From: Tieghemostelium lacteum
Lineage: Eukaryota > Evosea > Eumycetozoa > Dictyosteliales > Raperosteliaceae
NCBI GenBank assembly: GCA_001606155.1
Contig: LODT01000001.1
Location: forward strand, 682,001 to 746,000
Length of the DNA stretch: 64,000 bases
Direction of reading: 5' to 3'
In this document: positions 29,913 through 43,170 of the stretch, piece after piece
Layout of the letters: every line of letters begins with the position of its first letter
Numbering within the stretch: the first letter of the stretch is position 1
Notes under the pieces: model-generated
What the model was told of the DNA's origin: nothing
What the model saw: the letters and a program-made list of their open reading frames with translations, nothing else
Databases searched by the model: none
Position numbers and translations under genes: made by a program

Positions 29913-30041
29913 TTTTTGATCTATTTGTTATTTTATCCTAATGTAAGAGTTTCAAAGAAAATAAAAATTTTTATTTTAAAGTAAATTTCAAAAATTCATT
30001 TTGTTGTAAAATTTTAATTTTTATTTGTTTGTCCACACACA

Positions 30042-33000
30042 ATGTTCAAATTTAAAATTAAAGATTGTGAATATTCCTTTGAAGATATTACGAATGATGT
30101 AAGTATCTTTAAGACTTTAAAAAAAAACAAGATATAAATATTAATAATAATAATAATATTATAGAACGATGAAACTCTTAAAAAGAAACTCTATGAAAAT
30201 TTCCCAAAATGTCAATATAATAATTATATAAATTGTAAAGTTTCAGAAGATATATGGGGATTTATCAAAACATTAAAAGAGTTTACAGAATCTTATAGTG
30301 GAAATGATACAAAGTTAACTAAATTATACTACCAATTTGTTGGATCACTAAAACTTGAGAATATTGTAGATATTGAAATGTTAAATTATCTACAAACAGA
30401 ATATCTTTATAATAGTAGTAAAGATTCTTTAAAAATCTTCTATTCTCAAATATACCGAGCCTATCTAATTAATCATAAAACTCAGAATTTTAATATTAAA
30501 GAATTCATAGAGAACCTAAGACATTTACTATTATTACCAAAAGAGATATCCTACACCATCATTGGTCAACTATTAAATGTACAGAGAGATATCTTTAGAA
30601 ATCAACATTTACTATCACTTTTGATATTTGTTTTCAGAGATGGTAAATCTTATCAAGGTCTAAAAGACTTAATTGCACAGGAATTTGAAGCACAATTTCA
30701 AGATAAATCCTATTATGGTTATATACCTGATACCACTTTAATTGGATTAAATTGTAAATTGGCTTTTGACATTGTATTGGAACTCTATACCCCACCAGAG
30801 AAATCTTGTCAATTTAATCACATGATTTTATTATCACGTTTGATTGATCATCACCAACAACAAGATCAAAAACAATTAATGAAAGATCAACTCTTAAAAT
30901 TCTATCAATTGAAATTGGAATCATCAGAAAACTCATTTGATAGTTTCTATGAACTACCAAATCTTCTATATCAATTTTATCTCAATGATAATGATTTGGT
31001 AAATTTTACCAAAAATAGAATATTAGATATCTATCTATTAACTATATCAAGAACAAACTTGGTTAAAGTATTTCATGTCTTAGCTTATCCACAATTACCA
31101 CCAAATAATTGGTTACAATTAAATTTAAATTTAATTTCAATGTAAGTAATCTACAAGATTCATCTATTTATTATATATATAGTATTAATGTAGTATTTTT
31201 AATAACATTAGGAAAATTATTGAAACAATAGAAATTAATAATTTTTTATCCTATTCTGAATGGATTGATAAATATTTAAATCTATTGGGACAAGAGTTAT
31301 TTAGGGATAGAAAGTTTATAAAACAATATTTTGAAATTTGTTATAAATTAACAAATCATAGTCTACACTGTGAAAATATTTTAGAGTATTTAGTTATAAA
31401 TCATCAAGATTCAGTTCAAGAGATTCTATTTAGAGATTCATTTCTATTTGGTAATCTATTGCAGAGATATTTTTCTAAATTTTTAAATACCCCCAGTGAA
31501 TCACTTTTGGTAAAACTAATGACCTCTAGTGTTAGTTTGATACAGAAAAATCTAAAATCCTATCAATCCCTTTGCTCACAATTGGAAAAGAAGTTGAATG
31601 GTTATATTAAAAATCATCAAATTGAAGATGATTATCTAAAAGTTTCAGAAAATCACTTGTTATTCATTTTCAATAGTTTATATTTAGTCTATAGTAACAA
31701 TAGTGATAATTCCAAAATCAATGAAATTGTAAATCAATTAACTGATATATTTACAACTTTTCATAAGGAATCTACTGGTTCAACTGCTATCTTCCAATTG
31801 ACTAGATTTCTTTTAACCTATGGTTTAGTTAATAAAGCTCTTCAACATCTACCTGAAGTATTAAAAATGGTAGAATCAATTAGCAACACCTCAGATACCA
31901 GTAGACAGGAATTAATTTTGGAGAAATTTTGTAGATTATTAATGATTAATACTTCATCACCAGAATTGGTAGTATATCAATCCCAATATCTTCACTATAT
32001 TATACTATTCAATTGTAATCAATCATCATTAGAAAATCTATTACAAAATCATCCAACTATCATAAAAACTATAGATTTACAACAACTATTATCTCCAACT
32101 ACCTATGACAGTATAATCAATCAAAAACAATTTGATGAAAATTTTGAAACTATAATTTCAAATTTTTCAATAATATTTAAATATTATAATATTAATAATA
32201 ATAAGAATAATAATAATTTCTTATGTTTAAAAATAATAATTGAAAAATTATTATCTTTATACCGACCTAGTGAGTATAAATCAATTTATCAACAAACATT
32301 TGAAATTTCAAAATCATTATCAACAATTATAAACTATTGTAATAATAATCTGATTCTATCATTTTTAGATGATAAATTAGACTTATATTATGGTTCTTCA
32401 GCAAATTCATTTAAAATTGTATATCTAGTAATATTATTAAATTATACTTACAATAATAATAATAATAATAATAATAACCCAATATTACAACATTTTAAAC
32501 AAAAATCACATCAAGATTTTATAAATTATATGAAATCTATATTATTGAAACAACCATCTGTTTCAATAATAGATGTTTTAAATTTCAAAGTACTAGTAAA
32601 TCATTCAACTATAATTAATAATAATAATAATATTAATAATGATAATAATATTAATAATGATAATAATTTAATATTTAATAATAATGTATTATTAAAAACA
32701 ATATTTAAATATTTATTAAATATAGAAAATAATAAGGATATAGTAACCTATTGTTTAGTAAATAGAATGGTATTTCAATGTATTAGATCATTATTGGTAT
32801 GGGACCAAATTAAATATACAATTAAAGTAACAAATCAAGTTCATTTGGGTGATAATGATAATGTATGTTTAATTACCAAAACTCATACACCAATGGCAAT
32901 ATGTCTTAGTAAATTACAGAGATTTGGTATATCCGATTGTAAATTGATATTGGATAATTTGGAATCTTTTTGTTTGAGATTTGATTATAATCTAGAAAGA

Positions 33001-33465
33001 GATTATTTTATCCAACCACAAGTCAATAACATTACAACGTTACCGATATTTGGTAGAGTAAAGAATCTTAATCATTTGGAAATGTCTCTAAATGATGTTA
33101 TTCACTATAGTATTGTGATTCATCGTCTCATTGCTTTCAATTGTAATTTGGTATCTGTAATCTGTAGAATTAGCAATCAAGATTTACGTCCAAATGATAG
33201 TGTTCAAACTACCAATTTAATCTTCACAACACTCTTACAAAATCACAAAAATCTTCAACTATTAGAATTTAAATTGGAATTAGTTTCAAAATCTGTAGAT
33301 GACAAAGTTGTACCATTCTTTAAGGAATTTAAAAGCTTACTACATGCATCCAATGTTAAAGTCAATTTAGTTTCACTATATAATCCTAAATATACATTTA
33401 CATTAACCAATGATACAAAAGATGAAATTTTAGAAATATTTTTAGAACAAGTTTATAATGAATAA
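30042..33465 (+). CDS. Large hypothetical protein, three exons
   Basis: Exons 30042..30098, 30165..31141 and 31212..33465, with introns of 66 and 70 bp (both GTAAGT donors, TTATAG and CATTAG acceptors). All phases match and give 1095 residues. The protein is mostly alpha-helical, leucine-rich and without signal peptide or membrane segment. Asn-rich insertions lie in the middle. The last 250 residues contain strand-like stretches (LLVWDQIKYTIKVTNQ; LQLLEFKLELVS) reminiscent of the C-terminal domain of Dictyostelium LRR/F-box-like proteins, but no canonical repeat is clear. I do not recognise it. Confidence 0.75.
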
Positions 33466-33520
33466 TAATAAAAATAAAAATAAAAAAAATAACTTAATTA
33501 TTTATTTATTTATAGATAAT

Positions 33521-34381
33521 TTATTCTAATCTTTCAATAATATGTACACCAGAGTCGGTATCAACAATTTCACTTAATTCCCCAACCTCCAACTGAAAAG
33601 ATGCATCTTCAAAGGATTTTTGCATTCTACCTCTTGTAAAGGTATCCAACATTCCACCACGTTTAGCAGAGGAACAATCTGAATATTTTTGAGCCAATTC
33701 CTCAAATTTATAAACATTAGAAAGAATTCTTGCTCTGTAATCTTGTAGAATTTTAATTGCCTCCTCTTTAGATCTAGTAATTTTATCTTCTCTCCAACTT
33801 GATGGATTTCTACTACCACTATGTTTAACTAATAAATGTCTACATTTAACTTGTTTTGGTTCATTTTTATTCTTTGTTTGTTTACTATTACTACTACTAT
33901 TACTATTATTATTACTATTATTACTATTGGTACCTTTTAGAATAAATTGTTTACTACTTGAACCAAAACTAATTATAAAACCTTCTTTAACTGAAACTGG
34001 TTGATTTGGTTTAATCTTTTCAGAATTTACAAAACTACCTGAACTAGATTGTAAATCAATTAGATAGAATCGGTTATTTTGACCATGATATACTAGTGCT
34101 GCATGTCTTCTAGATACTGATGGATGATCTAATACCACTGTTGACACTCCACTATTTCTACCAAATACTGAATATTCTTGGTTTGATATATCAATAGTCT
34201 CCTTTACAACTCCATTCTTTATTACCTCTAAATAAACTGAACTAACTGGTTTTGATCCCCAATTTGGACATATAAATGGTGGTATATCACCTTCTTCCTC
34301 TTTTATTTCATCTTTTTGTTTATTAATTGTATCTTCTGTAACATTAGTAGTTGTAGTATTATTTATTTCTGTTGTAGACAT
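33521..34381 (-). CDS. FHA domain fused to Pin1-type parvulin prolyl isomerase
   Basis: 286 residues. FHA domain at about 48-148, with the phosphothreonine-binding set VFGRNS (74-79), SVSRRHA (88-94) and FVNSEKI (117-123). A Ser/Asn/Lys linker leads to a Pin1-type PPIase (about 178-286) very close to human Pin1: CRHLLVKHSGSR, PSSWREDKITRSKEEA, YSDCSSAKRGGML, MQKSFEDASF and DSGVHII. The catalytic cysteine (C236), both histidines (182 and 280) and one of the two phosphate-binding arginines (R191) are there; the second is Asn (N192). An FHA domain replaces Pin1's WW domain, as in trypanosome PAR42-type proteins. It should isomerise phospho-Ser/Thr-Pro bonds. It shares a 145-bp divergent promoter with the gp210 gene. 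Confidence 0.93.
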   Translation of the reverse strand: MSTTEINNTTTTNVTEDTINKQKDEIKEEEGDIPPFICPNWGSKPVSSVYLEVIKNGVVKETIDISNQEYSVFGRNSGVSTVVLDHPSVSRRHAALVYHGQNNRFYLIDLQSSSGSFVNSEKIKPNQPVSVKEGFIISFGSSSKQFILKGTNSNNSNNNSNSSSNSKQTKNKNEPKQVKCRHLLVKHSGSRNPSSWREDKITRSKEEAIKILQDYRARILSNVYKFEELAQKYSDCSSAKRGGMLDTFTRGRMQKSFEDASFQLEVGELSEIVDTDSGVHIIERLE

Positions 34382-34526
34382 TTCAAAAACATGTGTTGTT
34401 TGTGTGCAAAATTAAAAAAAAAAATTGAATTTCATTCTCATCCACTCAAATTAGTTTTTTTTTTTTTTATTTTTTTTTTTTTTAATTGATCAAACGAAAA
34501 AAAGGAGGGAAGTGGGTGAACAAACA
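34382..34526. promoter_or_regulatory. Divergent promoter of FHA-parvulin and gp210 genes
   Basis: Only 145 bp separate the two start codons. The core is a poly(A)/poly(T)-rich tract (34412-34482) of the nucleosome-excluding type common in dictyostelid promoters. No clear TATA box is visible. Confidence 0.6.
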
Positions 34527-37500
34527 ATGATAAAAAAAATCACCACTTTTACTACTATAACAACTACAAGTTTATTAATAGTAACTCTATTGTTATTATT
34601 AATAACAGTTAATGCAGATTCATCAAGTGATTATGCATTATCATCAGTTTCATTATTGTTACCTTACAGTACCAATAAATTTAGAAAACCAATAAAATTA
34701 GAATCAAATAAAGGTTGTTTTGAATGGACAACTTCAAATCCAGATCTAATTGAAATTATACCACAATATGATACCATTTCATGTGGTGTAGATGGTGATG
34801 GACAACCAACAACCCAATTATCAGATCTATCTGCATGGGAACAATCCCTATCCGATCAAAATCAACAAAAATGTTCAAAATCCATTAATATCCTAGTTAG
34901 AAATCCTGGTTCATTAACCAATGCCGAAAGAAACTCTGCATTTATTTATGCAGAAGAAAAGAGTATGTTCAAAAAAAAATCAAAAAAAAAATAAGAAAAA
35001 AAAAAGACAGATATGAATATATATTAACATCTTTATTAAACTATTCATTAGTGACAAATAGAATATTACAATGTGAAGTATTTGTTGATAAAATTAGTAG
35101 TATTGTTATTGAAACAACAACAAAGACAATGTATAAAGATGATGTTGAGGAACTTCATGTGAGAGCTTATGATTCAGTTGGAAATGTATTTTCAAGTATT
35201 GTAGGTTTGGAATTTGAATGGTCAATTCAATCTGGTAATGTCATTCAAATTGTACCATTTAGAGGATTTTTACGTGACGAATTGGCATTGAAAATGGAAC
35301 AGGAAGGTTTACAAACCTCATTTGTATTGGTACAGGGTGTGGATACAGGTCGTACACAAATTCACACTAAACTAACTGACCAGTACTACAAGGACATTCA
35401 CCACAGTACTACTATTAGTATTTTAGAACCTCTTCAATTGAATCCCAATTACCTTCTCTATGTCATTCCAGGCACTCAAATTCAGTATCAACTTCTCACC
35501 AAAAAACGTAATACTCTAGAGAACATTCAACTTCCTAATCCCAACTATCTATGGTCAAGTAGTAATTCCAAAGTTGGTATGGTTGATAATTCTGGTCTTT
35601 TTATGGCTATGGATTTGGGTAAAACCGAATTAAAAGTACAACATGCCAACATGTCAGATAATAGAGTTCAGAGTCTTGTTAATGTCGTACAAGCTAGTTA
35701 TTTACAGATAAAGATTGAACCTCTCTCCAAGAATCTAGGTCCTGGACCTGTTGTCAATTGGAATCTCATTCAGACTCGTAACTATATTGTAATTTTGGAA
35801 CTTTTTGATGCATCTGGTCACAAGATTTACAATCCTGATATAGCATTTGACATTCAAATTCCACAAGAATATTTTGAACCTCTGCCAAACAGTGAAATTC
35901 CACCAGCTAGAGAAAAACGTTCGGATAGCTATTACCTGAAAGCCATTAAACAAGGTACAACCTCCATAAAGGCAGCACTCTTAAGAGTCTATGATATTCA
36001 ACGTAAACAAATGGTAGAGCTGTTGAATCCAATTACAGTGGAACAACCTGTAAACATACATCCAGAGATCTTCTTGACACCACCTATTGTCTACTTGCCT
36101 TTTATTCCAAAATTCAAACAACAGTATCCTCTAAAGGCTACTGGTGGCTCTGGTGAATACTCTTTTCTAAGTAATCACACATCTATAGTTACAGTAGATC
36201 AGAGCGGTCTTATCACTAGTAATTTCCAACCAGGTCAAACTGAAATTGTTGTAGTCGATAGAAAGAATCCACATAATCGTCAATCCATGATTGTATTCTT
36301 ACTTGAACCCAATGAAATTCAGATTGTACCTCTACCTTCAAGTCAAGTCGAACTTGGAAAACAAGTTGAACTCTATCTAAAACTGAAATCTAGTCAGATT
36401 CCACGTGAATTGGATGGTAGTTTTGATAAATATCAACTGCCTGCATTACCATGGAAAATGGATGATGAAAAGATATTTAAAGCCGTACCTGAACAACCCA
36501 ACCATTTCCTGTCACTTAGAGAAGGTTCTTCATTAGTTCAAGTTGAGTTCCTAGGTATGAAATCTAGTTTACGTCTATTTGCATTCCAACACTTGAAAGT
36601 CCAACCAGATTACATTCTATTGACTCTTGGTAGTAGTAAGGTAGTTACATTTACCGGTGGTCCTGAACCTTGGTATCTCGATCCAAAAGTCTACACTCAA
36701 CAAGTTCAGTTAGGTGAAGGTTTAACTAAACAACAAGTATCACTATCTCCACTGCAATCCAATTCCTTTACAGTACAATGTCTACAACATTCCAGTGGTA
36801 CCATTCAATTGTCAGTTGGTAACAAACCATCAAGTACCAATCAAAATCCAATTATTCAAACTATTGATATCCCATATGGCTGTCAATTACCAAAGTCCAT
36901 TCAAATTGTTCAAAAAGATTCCTCATCTAGTTCCGCTGAAAAACAATTAAATGACTGTGTTACCAGTACTGCTGGTGATATTATTGGTGATACTATTCGT
37001 TTGAGAAATCGTAGAACTGTTGATTTTGATTTGTTGGCATTAGACGAACAAGGTCGTGTCTATAATAACCATTCTACTCTACTCTATGATTGGTCAATTT
37101 CTGATGAATCTAAAGCCTCACTATCTCCATCAAAATCCGATTCCTCAGCCTCATTGAAACTCTATGATCAAGAAGGTAAACTAACTCTCAAAGCCCAATT
37201 GAATGGTTACAAAACCTCACAGTTACAATCACAACGTATATCCATACCCAAAACCACTGGACACACTCTCAAGTCACAACTGGATCTCTATCTTATCAGT
37301 ACTGTAAAATTGGAACCTGAAAGCAAATTACTCTATCTTTCTGATCAGAATCTATTGAAAATGCAAGCTATTGGCGGTAGTAAAAACTTTAAATTCTCAT
37401 TAAACAATAGCAAGTTGGCAACTATAATTCCAAATAATGATGCTAGAGATCAGATTTTACTTAGACCTTTACAATCCGGTTATGTTAGAGTACAGGTTGA

Positions 37501-40276
37501 TGATCTATGTCAAGGTATTCAAGGTGAGCAAGTATCATCAAGTCACTTTGGTTCTGTACAAATTTCTGAAGTACATTCCATTCAAATTCAAGTTCCAAAT
37601 ATGGTTCAAGTTGGTAACAGTATTGATCTTACCATTCGTGCCTATTCCATGTCTGGTGATGAATTTGATGCCTCACAATATCAGTACATGTCCAGTGCCA
37701 TTAGAATTGATAATCCTACTATACTATCAATGCAACCAAGTTTAGATTCATCACAACTCTATCATTTGAAAGGTCTAGATCAAGGTTTAGTCAGTCTATT
37801 AGTACAAATTACCAATCCTATAACTAATAACACAGTACTGTCAAAGACTGTTTTAATCCAAGTCTATCCACCATTTAAACTGTCATTGAGAACTCTACAT
37901 TTGATGCCTAATGGTCTCTACCAAATTCATTGGTCTGGTGGTAGTACAAGTCAAGAAGTTGAATTCCAATCTCATGATAATTCCATTGTAACATTCCAAG
38001 GTACATCTAATAGAGGTGAATTGAAAGCTCTAAAAGTCGGTGAGACTAAAGTCACAAGTAGAGCTTACATTATTGATAATATCAATGGTCAACGTCTATT
38101 GATTGGTGAAGATCAACTCATTGTCTATGTAAAGAATATGAATGGTATTCGTATTCATTGTTCCATTGATAAGGTTTTAGTTGGAAATGAAGCTAAACTA
38201 CGTGTTGTAGGTGACAATGGTGAGACTCCATTCACCTACGGTACTGTAGATTTATACTTTAAATGGGAGTCTTTAGACAGCAATGTAGCATCCCTCGCAC
38301 CAATCTATCAACAATTTAATAGTTCAGTTGAATTGGAAGGTTCCTTTACCATCAGAGTACTTGGTATCAATCCAGGTCAAACCACTATAACTGTATGGGC
38401 CTATCAAAATGCACAAATTAGCCAAGACTCACCAAGTAACTATATATTCCAATCCAAGAGTTTCCAAATTCAAGTTTTACCAGTAATCCCTATCCCAACT
38501 AGTACTCTACTGTTACCTTTGAATGCCATATCCAATCATCCATACTCTCAAGTACCCAATGTCAGATACCAAACTCTTGACCAATACTCTTCATGTCAAG
38601 GTATTGTACAGATTCAACATCAACCACAACCAAAACTCTCTACTCTTGATAAAGTTGGTACCTGTCTACTTTCAGTCCAAAGAGACTCTCATATGGACAC
38701 CAGTAAACTTTTAATGGTAAATGTTAAACCATTCTCTCATTTGGAAGTCCTACCACTACCCATCAACAAGATGTCCAATTCTCGTAGATTAGGTGGTCAG
38801 TCTATGGTCATTAGTATTCAAGATCAAATGTCATTTATCAGCTATTTACGTGACGATTTAGGTGAACTCTTTACAGAGTATGCAAATGTTGCCAATTTAG
38901 TAATTGAACCTTCTAATACCGGTATTGTTGGTATCACCACTGATGTCTCTAATAGTAATTTCACTATTCTACATGTTAAAGGTATTAGACCAGGTCAAGT
39001 AACCCTACACATCTACCTTAAAGATCAACCACATCTCGATGACTACATTAAAGTATTTGTTGGTAAACTCATTGAACCTTATTCACCAGTACTTCACGTT
39101 GGTAGCACTGTAGAATTTGATTACATTCGTGACCAAAAATCATCAGGTACCAATAAACAATTGTCATCAAGTTCAGATAGATGGGAAACCTCTGATCCAT
39201 CCTTACTCTCTATCAATGGTCAAAATGGTAAATCTAAAGCTCTGAAGGAAGGTCAAACTTTTGTCAACTATATTCAATCACCAACATCCTCTACACCAGT
39301 TGTCATTAGTAAGATTCATTCAATTCAATTGGTCAATGCAGAATCTGGAGCTGCCACCATCAACATTAATCAAGTAGATAAGGAATTTAAATATTATTTA
39401 CGTTTCCTCAATCAAGATGATATGGAATTTACCCAACATGCCTCAATTGATCAATCTATTCAAGGTCAATGTTCCATCAGAACCAACAGTAAATTTGCAC
39501 ACACCAAATTTGAATACGATTCCAATACTGGTGAATACTATTGTGTTGTGATTCCAACTGGACAAGATAGTTATAATCTTGAGAAACTTCAATTAACAGT
39601 TCAAGTTTACAACAAGGAGAAGAGCTACAGTCTTGAAAAATCATTCCCATTGCATATTGAAACCTCATTATCTATATTAAATGTACCAACATCAACTATA
39701 CGTCTTAGTCAACATCAGAGAGAATTCAAATTGGTCATTCAATCTCAGTCACAAGTATTTGTGGAAACTGATTCCAAACTTCTCTCTATCCAACCATTTG
39801 TAGATACAGATACACAAACACATCACGGTCGTTATAAATTCCTCATTCAACCAATGAAACCAACCGATTACTTCCAAGATGAAACCATTACAGTCTCTGT
39901 ATTGGATGCTGTCAGTCAACAAAAGAAAACTCAAATTCTATTTGTTTCCAATCATGCAGAATCCTCAGGTAACAGTTTTAGTTTCTATTTTGTTCTATTT
40001 TTCATGTTATTAGTTATTGTTGGTGGTCTATATATTACCATTCCACAATTAACTGGTCCAAAAACTAAACAAGAAAAATCATCATTCCCAACCAACCAAT
40101 CACTATTTTCTCAAACCTATAATCCTTCAACTTATAATAATAATAATAATAATATGAATTCACCTGTAAATTCAAGATTCCAAGAATCTTATCCAACTGC
40201 TTTCCGTACTCCACCACAAGCACGTTCAACTATACATCTTAGAGAATCAATTTATAAATCTCCTGGTCAATATTAA
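34527..40276 (+). CDS. Nuclear pore membrane glycoprotein gp210 (Nup210) homologue
   Basis: Exon 1 34527..34962 (start at ATG 34527; the open frame's earlier GTG is not used), an 89-bp intron, then exon 2 35052..40276. The spliced product is 1886 residues, essentially the length of animal gp210. It has a signal peptide (about 9-31), a very long lumenal region of repeated beta-sandwich Ig-like domains with Big2-type motifs (WSSSNSKVGMVDNSGLF; IVTVDQSGLITS), a single membrane helix near the C-terminus (SFYFVLFFMLLVIVGGLYIT) and a short cytosolic tail. gp210 anchors or surrounds the nuclear pore in the pore membrane. The junction reads EEK-MTNRILQCEVFVDKI, matching the family. Confidence 0.92.
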
Positions 40277-40597
40277 ATTGAATTAATAATATTTAAATAA
40301 AGAAAAAAAAAACTTTACATTATATAAAACTACAAATAATTATAAAACAATCTCAAATCTAATCACAAAAATATCTAGTGGTTTTCATTAATTAGTTTTT
40401 TTAGAATCCCAACTTAATTTTGGATTGTGTTATATACAATTATTTGAAAAAAAAAATCTTTAAAATATCTAAGGAGTTTAACCAATCAAAAACTTACCAT
40501 TTTTAATGAATAAACGAGTAGAGGTTATAGAAAAAAATAGTATACAATAGTTTTTTTTTTTTCCATTTCATTTGAACACAAGTGAAGAACAACAATA
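40277..40597. other. Intergenic, AT-rich
   Basis: 320 bp between same-strand genes. It is AT-rich, with a T-run at 40551-40562 just upstream of the next start. Nothing else was seen. Confidence 0.6.
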
Positions 40598-41439
40598 ATG
40601 AAATTACATTTACTTCTATTAGCATTAGCATGTTTAATAGCTTTGGTCTATGGGGGAACAAAGAATTACTACCCATCTAGATTCGCTAGTGAATCTGATA
40701 GTGATAGCAGCGACAGTAGTGGTAGTGATTCTGAAAACCCACCTTGGCCACAATTTGATCCATCTCATGTATATAAAGGTTGGGAATTACCAGCTGATGA
40801 ATTAGCTTTCCACGAAGGTAAAATGAAAGAAGCTATTGAATTAGCAATTTCAAGAAATGCTGTATTTGCTTCTACCATTGTTAATGCTACATCTGGTGAA
40901 ACCGTTTGTCAATCTGTAAATAGTATTGGTAAAACTAAAGGTATTTATCATAAATACATCTATTTACTATTCACTAAATACTAATAACTTTTTTTTTTGA
41001 ATGTTATATTTCATTAGATATGACAATGCATGGTGAAATGACAGTAATGCAAAATTGTTCATCTATTTATGGATTATTAGATTGGACAGGATTTTATATT
41101 TATACTACTGGTGAATCATGTCCAATGTGTCAATCTGCAATCATGTGGAATAGTTTCTCAAAGATTATTTTTGGTACCAATGTAACAACTCTCTATTGTA
41201 ATATGTGTCTTACTCAGATTTTAGTTGAATCTGCTGCTATTAATTCAATGGGTTATGGTCTTGCTGATTGGGGTGAATATGTACCAGCTCAAATTATTGG
41301 TGGTATCATGTCCTCTGTCACTGATTCTATGTTTATCAACTATTGTAATGAACCAAACTCACCTGTTAGAGTAACTCCAAATTGTTCTGGTTCTGGAAAT
41401 TCTCATAACAAACAAAGAAAAAGAAAAAGTCACAAGTGA
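40598..41439 (+). CDS. Secreted cytidine/guanine deaminase-family protein
   Basis: Two exons (40598..40940, 41018..41439; 77-bp intron) give 254 residues. A signal peptide (about 1-19) and an acidic Ser/Asp stretch precede a CDA-fold domain with the zinc set HGEM (in TMHGEMTVM) and GESCPMCQSAI, the H-x-E and PCxxC-type motifs with Ser-Cys in place of Pro-Cys. CNMCLTQ adds a further CxxC pair. The helix LAFHEGKMKEAIELAISRN matches the N-terminal helix of guanine and tRNA adenosine deaminases. The C-terminus is basic. Deamination of an extracellular or vacuolar base is the inference. The intron lies just before the catalytic HxE. Confidence 0.85.
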
Positions 41440-41527
41440 TTAATGGTTTGCTAAATTTTTAAATAAAAACATTAAAAACTTTTTGGTATCAAATTTGTTT
41501 GATGACTTTTTGCTAAACTCTAAAACA

Positions 41528-43156
41528 ATGATATCAAAAGTTATAACAATAGATATTTTAAAACATTTATATAATAGTGTTAATAACATTCATTATTTTA
41601 CTCTAAATTCAATTTTAAAATATGTTTGTAAAGATTGGTATCGAATTGTTAATACAAGTGCTTTTACCCAGGCATTCATGAAAGTTCAAAATGACAGAGA
41701 CCTATTTGCATTTGATAAATTTGTAAAATATTCAAATTACAGAGCATCAGTTCACATTAACCGTACAACACATTCAGACTATAATGTAAAACCTGATTTA
41801 GATGAGAAAATTACAGCTATTGAATGTGATTTACAGTATATAAATATTGTAAGAGGTTCGATGAGTCTTAAGGAACTCATAATATCCCCAAAATACACTT
41901 CTCATGCAATTTTTTATCCACTAAAATCAAGGTTCATCGATATTATATCAAATAGTAATAATCTCACATCTCTATCTATTACAGTTTTGCTATATTCAAG
42001 TGGGAAAGATTTCTCAAATATCCTAGAAAAACTTTGTTCTCCATCATCCATGTTAACATTAAAAACAATTAATAACCTAGAGCATATTACATTTGGACAT
42101 AATGAATCAACCTCCGAATCGATATTATTGATACTAAAGAATTGTCCAAAATTAAAAACTCTCATTTTGGGTCACATTTCACGATCAACCACAGAAATAT
42201 ATAACACTGAAACTTTTTGGTCTAACCTAAATAATTGTCAAAACTTGACAGAATTATCCATTAAAAACAATCTAATCGATCCAGTGCTATTGATTACGGG
42301 ACTAAACCACAATAAAACTCTACTGAAATTAGAAATTGCTTCATGTAGATTCCAACCCTATGATGAACTTGAAACTCTACCAAAGCTAACCAACACCACC
42401 CTAGAAGCTGTTTATGAAAGTGATACAATAGATCCTTTTATTTTTGGAAACATGTCACTCTATCAGTTTTGGACAGTTCCATCAAATCTAAAAGAAATTA
42501 CACTTTCTCGTCTAAGTTTACTATCAGAAAACCAATTTCTAACCAAATTTCAGAAATGTAAGAAATTGTCTTTTGCTGTCGAAGATGATGGAGATTCACA
42601 GGCCAAGTCCAATTTTTTTATTCAGTCACCAAATATCTCTCATATTGTTTTAGATGTTCATTATGATGTATATGAAGTTAAACTCAAGAAATCAATTCTT
42701 ACATCTCTGTTAAAGTCCATCACCCTGAACCCCAATCTCCACATTGTTGATATCCAATTTGAACTCAAACTCAAATATGTAGAAGAGTTAATTAAAAACT
42801 CCACTAATATAACCACTTTGAAACTAAATCATGTTTCTCAATGGAATTCTAATCAATTTACTAATGCCATCGTATCAAATCAATCTCTAAGATCCATAAG
42901 CATCGAGATGATTAATAAATTGGAGATTATAAGAGAATCAATATCAGAATATCTACAAAATCTCTGTGAAATGATATCTAAATGCCCAAACCTTTCTAGT
43001 ATTGATATAGCTACACCTTTGCATGGTACAATACCAAATGAAGATATTGAACTCCTCAAAAATACTTTACAAATATATTATGAAAATATTCATTCTCTAA
43101 AACTTAAAAGTGCAAATAAAATAATTAAAACTTTAATTTGTAAATATTATCTATAA
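41528..43156 (+). CDS. Leucine-rich-repeat protein with an F-box-like N-terminus
   Basis: 542 residues from the first ATG. The N-terminal 45 residues (DILKHLYNSV...LNSILKYVCKDWYRIV) look like a degenerate F-box. Repeats of NCxxLxxLxI form follow, for example NSNNLTSLSITVLL, NCPKLKTLILGHIS, NCQNLTELSIKNN and NQSLRSISIEMINK. Adaptor for a ubiquitin ligase would be the usual role, but the F-box is weak. It starts only 88 bp after the deaminase gene and converges on the TGS1 gene with a 14-bp gap. Confidence 0.75.
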   Translation: MISKVITIDILKHLYNSVNNIHYFTLNSILKYVCKDWYRIVNTSAFTQAFMKVQNDRDLFAFDKFVKYSNYRASVHINRTTHSDYNVKPDLDEKITAIECDLQYINIVRGSMSLKELIISPKYTSHAIFYPLKSRFIDIISNSNNLTSLSITVLLYSSGKDFSNILEKLCSPSSMLTLKTINNLEHITFGHNESTSESILLILKNCPKLKTLILGHISRSTTEIYNTETFWSNLNNCQNLTELSIKNNLIDPVLLITGLNHNKTLLKLEIASCRFQPYDELETLPKLTNTTLEAVYESDTIDPFIFGNMSLYQFWTVPSNLKEITLSRLSLLSENQFLTKFQKCKKLSFAVEDDGDSQAKSNFFIQSPNISHIVLDVHYDVYEVKLKKSILTSLLKSITLNPNLHIVDIQFELKLKYVEELIKNSTNITTLKLNHVSQWNSNQFTNAIVSNQSLRSISIEMINKLEIIRESISEYLQNLCEMISKCPNLSSIDIATPLHGTIPNEDIELLKNTLQIYYENIHSLKLKSANKIIKTLICKYYL

Positions 43157-43170
43157 AATAGATAATTAAG

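Larger units (their letters stand above)
29345..30041. other. Intergenic with a hairpin, an AGATCT cluster and a small ORF
   Basis: This is the promoter side of the histidine ammonia-lyase gene. It holds an imperfect inverted repeat (29387-29445), a run of AGATCT palindromes (29525-29566) and the small minus-strand ORF 29727..29912. The remaining sequence is AT-rich. Confidence 0.5.
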
